Part shown: one piece after another, positions 13,980 through 19,752 of the stretch
Position numbering within the stretch: the stretch's first letter is position 1
How the letters are laid out: each line of letters opens with the position of its first letter
NCBI GenBank assembly: GCA_016463105.1
Contig: JAEMRY010000019.1
Coordinates: 1 to 19,752, forward strand
Reading direction: 5' to 3'
DNA from: Ilumatobacteraceae bacterium
Lineage (GTDB): Bacteria; Actinomycetota; Acidimicrobiia; Acidimicrobiales; Ilumatobacteraceae
Length of the DNA: 19,752 nt
The notes under the pieces: model-generated
Told to the model about the DNA's origin: nothing
Seen by the model: only the letters and a program-made list of their open reading frames with translations
Database searches by the model: none
Position numbers and translations under genes: made by a program

Positions 13980-14813
13980 TCACTTAACGTGATATGTCAC
14001 GCCGACTGTGCCGACTCCGGTGTGCGAGCCGATGACCGAGCCAATGTCGCTAACTATTATTTCTTGATGATAAATCTCTTGAAGTTTTGCCAGAAACGGA
14101 GCGATATCGCTGCATTGCGCGTGCAAAACTGCTAAATCTGTGATTTCGCCAGCAGAACGAACTTTGTCAACAAGAAAAGCCAAAGCCTTACTACGAGTTC
14201 GTTCTTTGCCGCCCTCTTGTAAAGTGCCGTCGCGTATTTCGATAATCGGCTTAATTGATAATGCTGATGCGACAAAGGCCTTAGCCCCGCTAATTCGACC
14301 ACCTTTTTTGAGGTTTTCGAGAGTGTCGAGCGCACCAAAAACCCTGGTCCGAGAAGCCAAATCAATTGTGGCTGCTTCGAGTTCGTCAAGTGATGCGCCA
14401 GTGGCAGCTAATTTTGCGATTGCAATCACAGTTATGCCCTGACCCATGCTTGCCGAACGACTGTCGACAATTCGAACAGGCACGGTAACGCCAGGTTCTT
14501 TAGCGCCAGTCTCGGCTGCCTGCATTGTTGCTGAAAGATCACGCGAAAGACTGATCACAATAATCCCTGTTGCGCCTTGTGAGATGAGTGTGCGGTAAGC
14601 CTCAGTAAATTGACCTGGCGCTGGGGCTGCAGTCTGAGGCAATATTGGTGACTCGTTGCAACGTTGCCAGAACTCTGTAGTAGTCAAACTCTTACGATCA
14701 GTAAATTCTTGATCCCCAAGACTAAATGTCAGTGGGACGATTGTGATGTTGTATTTTTCGGCCAACGATTGTGGGATGTCACACGCCGAATCGGTAACTA
14801 TGCGAATGGTCAT
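13980..14813 (-). CDS. DegV family fatty-acid-binding protein
   Basis: DegV (FakB-like) proteins are cytoplasmic and bind one fatty acid in a deep pocket; in Firmicutes, FakB presents it to the kinase FakA for phosphorylation. The 277-residue product has the opening R-I-V-T-D-S-A-C-D-I-P (4-14), SRSASMGQG, the LENLKKGGRISGAKAF segment and SIKPII, and ends with a G-S-H-T-G-V-G-T-V-G motif, so the fold is complete. No fakA-like gene is in the window. ATG 14813 overlaps the stop of the upstream DUF6049-type gene as ATGA, indicating coupling. The kinase gene follows 62 bp downstream. Confidence 0.9.
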   Translation of the reverse strand: MTIRIVTDSACDIPQSLAEKYNITIVPLTFSLGDQEFTDRKSLTTTEFWQRCNESPILPQTAAPAPGQFTEAYRTLISQGATGIIVISLSRDLSATMQAAETGAKEPGVTVPVRIVDSRSASMGQGITVIAIAKLAATGASLDELEAATIDLASRTRVFGALDTLENLKKGGRISGAKAFVASALSIKPIIEIRDGTLQEGGKERTRSKALAFLVDKVRSAGEITDLAVLHAQCSDIAPFLAKLQEIYHQEIIVSDIGSVIGSHTGVGTVGVTYHVK

Positions 14814-16855
14814 GGCTTTGATCGTAGTACGGGATGGTTCTTACTAATTTGCTTACGGTATTTACGCCTTATATGTGCAACCCACCATGTCACGAGCAGC
14901 AACAATGCCACCCCACTGACAACTTGTCCAAGACCCGCAATTGCGTTCACACGCGCTGAAACTTCAACTTTTTTGCCGAGTTGGCTCAACCCGTCGGCCG
15001 TAAATATTCGTATTTCGACAGGAAACAAACCGTTGGATAGTGCAACTACATCAACAACTAGTTCGCTCGACCCGTTTGCAGGCACTCGAATAATTGCTGC
15101 AGATTTTGTGAACCTCAGTTTCGGACTGACCACCCTGACCTGAACATCCATGTCTTGTTCAGAAGAATTTTGTAGGTCTAATCTCAATTGACTTTCTCGA
15201 CTGCCGAGGGTGAATGTCGTACCTTCTTGCAGTGTTACTGCGGTGCGTAGCGCCTTAAGTTCGCCACGAGTTTGTCCGATGAAGTCGGCGAAATCAGACG
15301 CACTTAAGTTTTCGCTGGACAGTGCAAGCAGACGTTCGTTCCATTTTGCCCATTGCTCTGAATTCTCGCCGATTGATGACTTCAATTTATCTAAGTCTGT
15401 GCGCAGTAGATCTAAATCTTTAATTCGGTCTACGAATAGTGTCGAGTTTGCAGGTCGCAACGTGGGTTTAAATGCATCTTGTCGAGGCATTGAAATATTT
15501 TTAAGAGTTTGTATTGAAATTTGCAGAGGAACTCGTTTTAAGATCAGCAAAACCTCGTGCAACAAATCTGAGTTGACAACTGAGCCATCTTGTGAAGTCA
15601 GAACGATCCATCGCAGAGAAGGTGTTCCGCCGTCACTTTCAATTTTGTTGCGTTGTGCCAACAACTGGGCGGCGATCGCGCTCGCGTCAACAAACGAATT
15701 GTTGTTTAGGTCACTTATTTGGGCAACATAACTCGGGTCAACAACATGAAGTGAGAGAGTTTTGGTGCCAGAAACAAGGCGATACGGCCGCGCAGTGTTT
15801 TCAAAAACACCCAGAGATTTGCTTGAGTTTGGCAGCATCAGAATCGAGTCATACCCAGATTCAGCAAGTAGGTCTAAACCATCTTGGTCAAGTGGTGTCT
15901 TGGCAATCCACACATTATTGGTGATCGTGTTTTTAGGCGAGAGTGCTTGCAAAGTTTTTTTACCCAGATCAAGTAGCGACTTAAAATCTTTGTCGTGGTC
16001 ACTTTGTCTGGCGCTAGATGGATCAAACTGAACATAGGTTGATTCAACAAGGGTCGTCGTGCCGAGTGCAGCAATTAGTTGTACAAGCAATGCCTGATCT
16101 TTTGGATTTTTTGACTTGCTAAGTCCATCGATTGCTTGTCCAGATATTTGCACCGAAATTAGTGGCCCATCTGATTCTAAGAGTGCTATCAATTTCGAAA
16201 ACTTTTCACGAGTTTGGTCATCGACGATGTGTGAGCCATCAAGTTGCAAAGTATTCGAACTGTCCAATACGACGACAACATTGACTGGCATTGGGTCAAT
16301 GTTTTTTATTGTGCTGGCACGATTAACGAAGCTTGTTACATCGGCTTGAACAACATTATTTATCAGTACTTCAATGCGCACAGGGTAAATACCTGGATTA
16401 CCAAATTTGATTCGTTGAGTGTCGACTTTCAGATCGGTAGTCGATGCGCTGATTTCGATTTGTTGATCAGCGCGCTTTCGCAAGTTATTTAGAGAAAAAT
16501 CAAGAGTGTCAATTGCAATAAACCGACTTGGCGTCGAAATAAGTTCTCGAACTTCTTTTTCACCGCCTACAACCATTGAGCCAAGTGAAACTCGAACTAC
16601 CGAATTTGGATTTGAGAATAAATTCTTCAACAAAGTTGGATCATCAACCGTAAAAACAAATCGCAAAGTGCCAGACGTATAAATATGAAAGTTTTGTGCA
16701 GTCAATCGCAGGGCATTGCCCAGCACACCTTGCACAGACTCGACTGGCTGAACCTGCTGGGCTTGAACTTGTACGACCAATGTCGTTGAGACAAACGTGC
16801 TGATTGCCACGGCTGCGAGTAGTGGAGCAACGAGTGTTTTCAGTCGCATAATCAC
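14810..16855 (-). CDS. Secreted membrane-anchored protein of the DUF6049 (Rv3909-like) type
   Basis: The 681-residue protein has a signal peptide or N-terminal anchor (about residues 4-32, LVAPLLAAVAISTFVSTTLVV), a large extracytoplasmic region of about 600 residues with strand-rich, low-conservation sequence, and one C-terminal transmembrane helix (about 640-662) followed by a basic tail (RRKYRKQ). This topology and its place between cca and the mviN-kinase/trx block match the Rv3909 family of actinobacteria, whose function is unknown; a role in the cell envelope is inferred from context. The start is GTG 16855, or ATG 16849 two codons later; neither has a clear Shine-Dalgarno sequence. It diverges from cca across 83 bp and overlaps the DegV gene by 4 bp. 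The family call rests on topology and synteny more than on motifs. Confidence 0.72.
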   Translation of the reverse strand: MIMRLKTLVAPLLAAVAISTFVSTTLVVQVQAQQVQPVESVQGVLGNALRLTAQNFHIYTSGTLRFVFTVDDPTLLKNLFSNPNSVVRVSLGSMVVGGEKEVRELISTPSRFIAIDTLDFSLNNLRKRADQQIEISASTTDLKVDTQRIKFGNPGIYPVRIEVLINNVVQADVTSFVNRASTIKNIDPMPVNVVVVLDSSNTLQLDGSHIVDDQTREKFSKLIALLESDGPLISVQISGQAIDGLSKSKNPKDQALLVQLIAALGTTTLVESTYVQFDPSSARQSDHDKDFKSLLDLGKKTLQALSPKNTITNNVWIAKTPLDQDGLDLLAESGYDSILMLPNSSKSLGVFENTARPYRLVSGTKTLSLHVVDPSYVAQISDLNNNSFVDASAIAAQLLAQRNKIESDGGTPSLRWIVLTSQDGSVVNSDLLHEVLLILKRVPLQISIQTLKNISMPRQDAFKPTLRPANSTLFVDRIKDLDLLRTDLDKLKSSIGENSEQWAKWNERLLALSSENLSASDFADFIGQTRGELKALRTAVTLQEGTTFTLGSRESQLRLDLQNSSEQDMDVQVRVVSPKLRFTKSAAIIRVPANGSSELVVDVVALSNGLFPVEIRIFTADGLSQLGKKVEVSARVNAIAGLGQVVSGVALLLLVTWWVAHIRRKYRKQISKNHPVLRSKP

Positions 16856-16925
16856 CAGTTATTCACGGTAGTGCCAGCAACGCCAAGCAATTGAGCAAAC
16901 GCATCTGTTGTAGTTCAACGTTGCC

Positions 16926-16931
16926 TAGCCT
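16926..16931 (+). promoter_or_regulatory. Putative -10 element for a leaderless cca mRNA
   Basis: TAGCCT lies 7 nt before the first GTG of cca (16939), identical to the hexamer proposed for rpmH. No Shine-Dalgarno sequence precedes the GTG. No good -35 element is seen. Confidence 0.35.
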
Positions 16932-16938
16932 GTAGAGC

Positions 16939-18339
16939 GTGGTGCCCCAGCGCTTCGCGCCTGTTTTGAGCGAAATTGCTCCCCTTGTGCCTAGATTTCG
17001 TGACGCCGGTTTCAAACTTTTTTTGGTGGGTGGCACAGTTCGCGATTTGATGTTAGATCGCAATGTTGAAGATTTAGATTTTGACCTAACAACAGATGCC
17101 CACCCTGATCAAATCAAATCGATTCTCGCCGGTTGGGCAGATGCATTGTGGACGCAGGGCGAAAAATTCGGCACGATCGGCGCAAAAAAAGGTAATCGTG
17201 TTTACGAAATCACAACTCATCGGGCCGAGGCGTATTCGCCAGACTCGCGCAAACCAGATGTGCAGTTCTCTAAAGATATTCACGAAGATCTTGCACGCCG
17301 TGATTTCACGATCAATTCAATGGCGTTAGATGTAACTTCAGAATCCCCGGAGCTCATTGATCCATTCAATGGAATGGCAGATCTATTAGCCAAAGTTTTA
17401 CGAACACCACTTTCGCCTGAAATTAGTTTCAGTGATGATCCGTTGCGGATGTTACGTGCTGCTCGATTTATTTCTGGTCTTGGAGTAGTGCCAGTGCCAG
17501 AACTGACAGCTGCAGTCAAAGCAATGAACGAGCGAATCACAATTGTTAGCGCCGAGCGAATTCGTGACGAGTTCGATCGACTGATGGTGACAGATCGTCC
17601 TTCATTTGGGTTGTGGTTTTTAGTTGATAACGGATTGTCGCAACATTTTTTGCCTGAACTAGCAGCGATGCAACTAGAACAAGACCCAATTCATCGACAC
17701 AAGGATGTTCTTACACATACATTGGCGGTTGTTGAAAATGTCCAACCCGATGCGCCGTGTGATTTTCGGATCACACGATTAGCGGCCTTGTTTCACGACG
17801 TAGGCAAACCAAAGACAAGGTCGATTCGCGCCGGCAAAGGTGTCACGTTTTATCATCACGAAGCAGTTGGCGCACGAATGACACGAGAGCGAATGCGCAA
17901 ACTCAAATACTCAACTCAAGATATCGAAACAGTTTCCGAACTCGTGGCACTCAGTGCGCGCTTTCATACTTATCAAATGGGATGGACCGATGCGGCAGTA
18001 CGTCGTTATGTGCGCGATGCCGGCGATCATCTTGCTGACTTGAATGTCTTGACCCGAAGTGACTGCACAACACGTAATGAAAAAAAAGTTGAAGCACTTG
18101 CACGAAGAATGAGCGAACTCGAACAGCGCATTGCAGAACTTGCGGTGAGCGAAGAATTAAAAGCAATGCGTCCAGAATTAGACGGCTCTCAAGTTATGGA
18201 ATTTCTCAAAATTAAACCAGGTCGAGATATTGGCGAAGCACTTGACTTTCTCATGGAAATCCGCATTGAAGAAGGGTTGCTTGGGGATCAGGAAATTCGC
18301 TCACGCCTGAAATCTTGGTGGGACTCGCGAACCAAGTAG
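16939..18339 (+). CDS. cca: CCA-adding tRNA nucleotidyltransferase / poly(A) polymerase family, with HD domain
   Basis: This class II nucleotidyltransferase adds or repairs the 3' CCA of tRNAs; the mycobacterial counterpart is named pcnA. The 466-residue protein has the nucleotidyltransferase motif LFLVGGTVRDLML (28-40) with the metal-binding D-L-D-F-D (Asp47, Asp49), the RRDFTINSMAL segment (about 118-128) and the neck helix DPLRMLRAARF. It then has an HD domain (HKDVLTHTLAVVENV, and LAALFHDVGKPKTR near 270-285) and a helical tail. The start is GTG 16939 (a second GTG follows directly); it lacks a Shine-Dalgarno sequence and may be leaderless. Gene order next to the DUF6049/kinase block agrees with mycobacteria, but the adjacent mutT gene found there is absent. 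Confidence 0.94.
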   Translation: MVPQRFAPVLSEIAPLVPRFRDAGFKLFLVGGTVRDLMLDRNVEDLDFDLTTDAHPDQIKSILAGWADALWTQGEKFGTIGAKKGNRVYEITTHRAEAYSPDSRKPDVQFSKDIHEDLARRDFTINSMALDVTSESPELIDPFNGMADLLAKVLRTPLSPEISFSDDPLRMLRAARFISGLGVVPVPELTAAVKAMNERITIVSAERIRDEFDRLMVTDRPSFGLWFLVDNGLSQHFLPELAAMQLEQDPIHRHKDVLTHTLAVVENVQPDAPCDFRITRLAALFHDVGKPKTRSIRAGKGVTFYHHEAVGARMTRERMRKLKYSTQDIETVSELVALSARFHTYQMGWTDAAVRRYVRDAGDHLADLNVLTRSDCTTRNEKKVEALARRMSELEQRIAELAVSEELKAMRPELDGSQVMEFLKIKPGRDIGEALDFLMEIRIEEGLLGDQEIRSRLKSWWDSRTK

Positions 18340-18379
18340 GTTCAGATTCTGAAGTCCTAGTATTGAGGCCTAAACATTT

Positions 18380-18814
18380 ATGACACGCAAATCTCAAAAC
18401 ACAACGCCAGTCACGGCTGATGTCGATGACTCTGTTGGCGAAATTGATCATCGTCTAACACGACGCGCACTGATCAATAATTTTCGCCGTGGCGAAGTTT
18501 CTCGAGATACTTTGTGCGACGCGCATCCAGAACTATTACGCGTTGCGCGAAACTTTGGCAGATCAACTCGTGTCAAATGTCCGATTTGTGTCAATGACCA
18601 ACTCGTCACTGTCTCATATGTTTTTGGTCCACGGTTACCAAGCCACGGGCGGTTTATCGCTACTCGAGCCGAGGTTGAACAATTTGATTTACGACCCGAG
18701 CGTTTTACTGCTTATTTAATCGAGGTATGTCGGACATGTTCTTGGCACCACCTGCTTAAAACCCGTGTTCTTGGTGGACATGGCAAATCGGATAAGTCGG
18801 CAATCGCCCAATAA
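18380..18814 (+). CDS. DUF5318-type zinc-ribbon protein
   Basis: The 144-residue product has two cysteine pairs, C-P-I-C (67-70) and C-R-T-C (117-120), that would bind one zinc ion, with a helical N-terminal segment (about 21-60, IDHRLTRRALINNFRRGEV) before them. It resembles the DUF5318 proteins found upstream of rpsF/ssb in actinobacteria, which have no established function. A flexible polar N-terminus and a Lys/Ser-rich tail flank the core. ATG 18380 has GAGG 11 nt upstream and a TAGTAT hexamer at 18358-18363. It follows cca by 40 bp and precedes the rpsF leader. Family assignment is from memory of sequence and context. Confidence 0.7.
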   Translation: MTRKSQNTTPVTADVDDSVGEIDHRLTRRALINNFRRGEVSRDTLCDAHPELLRVARNFGRSTRVKCPICVNDQLVTVSYVFGPRLPSHGRFIATRAEVEQFDLRPERFTAYLIEVCRTCSWHHLLKTRVLGGHGKSDKSAIAQ

Positions 18815-18829
18815 CTCTGCGACAGGCCT

Positions 18830-18858
18830 GTGGCACTCTGTCTGGATGCCGTTACACT
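18830..18858 (+). promoter_or_regulatory. Putative rpsF operon promoter
   Basis: GTGGCA (18830-18835) and TACACT (18853-18858) are 17 bp apart, close to consensus spacing. Transcription from about 18865 would include the whole hairpin leader at 18878-18915. The -35 overlaps a perfect 10-bp palindrome ACAGGCCTGT (18822-18831). Confidence 0.4.
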
Positions 18859-18877
18859 TTCAACTTCACATACCTGC

Positions 18878-18915
18878 CCCTTCGGGGGCCCCAACTAATC
18901 GTTGGGTCCGAAGGG
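18878..18915 (+). ncRNA. rpsF leader hairpin, candidate S6:S18-binding autoregulatory element
   Basis: CCCTTCGG (18878-18885) pairs fully with CCGAAGGG (18908-18915), and CCCAAC (18890-18895) pairs with GTTGGG (18901-18906) around a five-base loop. An asymmetric internal loop (GGGC opposite U) lies between the stems. The 3' arm overlaps the rpsF Shine-Dalgarno sequence AAGGGAG (18911-18917), so folding would hide it. A hairpin with an internal loop and CCG sequence before rpsF matches the known S6:S18 leader, by which the S6-S18 dimer represses its own operon. Structure is seen; binding is inferred. Confidence 0.7.
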
Positions 18916-18928
18916 AGTTTTTACGTTT

Positions 18929-19255
18929 ATGCGTGCATACGAATTAATGGTCATTGTCAGTGGCAATCTTGAAGAGTCCGCTGCACACAACTGGATCAGC
19001 GTCATTACCAAATCAGTAACTACTGCCGGTGGCACAGTCCACGGCACACCTGATTGGTGGGGCAAGCGTCGTCTGGCTTATCCAATTAAAAAACAGAACG
19101 ATGGTTACTACGCAATCTTCAATATCACAGCCGATGGTGGAGCACTCGACGAAGCCGAGCGCGCTATGCGAATCGCTGATGATGTTTTAAGGCACAAACT
19201 CCTCCGCCTTCCTGATGACGAAGCCGCACGTCGCGGTATGACCGTGTCAGCCTAA
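18929..19255 (+). CDS. rpsF: Small ribosomal subunit protein bS6
   Basis: S6 binds the central domain of 16S rRNA together with S18. From ATG 18929 the protein is 108 aa, beginning M-R-A-Y-E-L-M-V-I-V, with the conserved GGTVHGTPDWWGKRRLAYPI segment (about 36-55), the GYYAIFNI strand and VLRHKLLRLP near the end. A longer frame from 18902 would add nine residues encoded by leader and Shine-Dalgarno sequence and is rejected. The Shine-Dalgarno AAGGGAG (18911-18917) is 11 nt upstream and is partly paired in the leader hairpin. ssb follows after 33 bp in the common rpsF-ssb-rpsR operon. Confidence 0.97.
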   Translation: MRAYELMVIVSGNLEESAAHNWISVITKSVTTAGGTVHGTPDWWGKRRLAYPIKKQNDGYYAIFNITADGGALDEAERAMRIADDVLRHKLLRLPDDEAARRGMTVSA

Positions 19256-19288
19256 AAATATTTACAACAGAAACAAAAGGGACAAAAA

Positions 19289-19744
19289 ATGGCTGACAAC
19301 AGCATCACTCTCGTCGGAAACTTAACTCGCGACCCAGAAATTCGATTCACAGCAACCGGTCGCGCAGTTGCGTCGTTCGGCATTGCAGTTGGTCGGCGTT
19401 ATCAAGTCAACGGCGAATGGCAAGAACAAACTTCTTACTTCAATGTCACTGCTTGGGGTCAACTTGGCGAAAATGCAGCAGCAACTTTGGCCAAGGGCAC
19501 ACGAGTTGTTGTAACCGGTCGTCTTGAGCAACGCGAATACACATCCCGTGAGGGCGAGAAGCGCACAGCAATCGATGTAATTGCTGACGAACTCGGACCA
19601 AGTTTGCGTTGGGCAACTGCAGAAGTTAAGCGCACGCCAAAAACTGATGGCCAGAGTGGCGGAGCATCTGCTAGTCGACCAGCAAACTCAGGCACCAACC
19701 CAGGCACCGAAGCAACGCCATTTGATGGCGAAGAACCATTCTAA
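19289..19744 (+). CDS. ssb: Single-stranded DNA-binding protein
   Basis: SSB coats single-stranded DNA at forks and recruits repair and replication partners through its acidic tip. The 151-residue protein has an OB fold (about 1-110) with NSITLVGNLTRDPEIRFT at the start, SYFNVTAWGQLGENAA and VVVTGRLEQREYTSREGEKRT, then a Gly/Ser/Thr-rich linker (about 113-142) and the C-terminal partner-binding tip D-G-E-E-P-F. It is complete and of usual length for actinobacteria. ATG 19289 follows AAAGGG. rpsR is expected directly downstream, beyond the window. Confidence 0.97.
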   Translation: MADNSITLVGNLTRDPEIRFTATGRAVASFGIAVGRRYQVNGEWQEQTSYFNVTAWGQLGENAAATLAKGTRVVVTGRLEQREYTSREGEKRTAIDVIADELGPSLRWATAEVKRTPKTDGQSGGASASRPANSGTNPGTEATPFDGEEPF

Positions 19745-19752
19745 AACTCAAC

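Noticed and set aside
1..19752. Novel defence, mobile or biosynthetic system
   Set aside because: Every sizeable region is explained by the conserved oriC neighbourhood; no repeats, integrases, toxin-antitoxin pairs or compositional islands were seen.

Overview
This window is the replication-origin neighbourhood of an actinobacterial chromosome. The order recF-dnaN-dnaA / rpmH-rnpA-yidD-yidC-jag-rsmG-parA-parB, followed by an opposed block cwlM-trxA-trxB-kinase-DUF6049 and then cca, matches the mycobacterial oriC region closely, including relative gene orientations. The base composition is moderate (roughly 45 % GC by eye), low for most high-GC actinobacteria. Together with short intergenic gaps, many gene overlaps and the RsmG and YidC sequence types, this suggests a small-genome planktonic lineage, perhaps Acidimicrobiia / Ilumatobacteraceae-like. 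That taxonomic placement is inference. No mobile element, CRISPR array, tRNA or rRNA gene was found, and no gap between genes exceeds 300 bases.

Layout. (1) 1-3939, minus strand: the start codon of a gene beyond the left edge (probably dciA), then recF, dnaN and dnaA. The 267-bp dnaA-dnaN gap is the best oriC candidate: it has an AT-rich TAA-trio tract abutting two DnaA boxes, plus a perfect box and several weaker ones. A second small DnaA-box pair lies between dnaA and rpmH. (2) 4159-9381, plus strand: rpmH, rnpA, yidD and yidC overlap or nearly touch (RNase P protein and membrane insertion), then jag, rsmG, parA and parB. Two parS-like sites sit at the 3' end of rsmG and just upstream of parA. 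(3) 9515-16855, minus strand, head-on to the fork: cwlM, trxA, trxB, an unrecognised two-TM protein, a membrane Ser/Thr kinase, a DegV protein and a DUF6049-type membrane protein. This is the cell-envelope control and thioredoxin block. (4) 16939-19744, plus strand: cca/pcnB, a DUF5318-type zinc-ribbon protein, rpsF and ssb (rpsR is expected just beyond the edge).

How the genes work together: DnaA, DnaN, RecF and SSB serve replication and repair; ParA, ParB and parS segregate the new origins; L34, RnpA, YidD, YidC, Jag and RsmG serve ribosome, RNA and membrane biogenesis. The minus-strand block resembles the mycobacterial MviN/CwlM peptidoglycan checkpoint, but the MurJ (MviN) flippase is absent. 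An apparently active stand-alone kinase carries the MviN-type extracellular domain, and the CwlM homologue has lost the amidase zinc ligands.

The most notable observations are: cwlM seems to require an ATT start with a Shine-Dalgarno sequence inside trxA; the MurJ-less kinase locus; an S6:S18-type leader hairpin that pairs with the rpsF Shine-Dalgarno; a recurring TAGNNT hexamer 6-7 nt before SD-less starts, suggesting leaderless mRNAs; and an oriC with a DnaA-trio-like tract.
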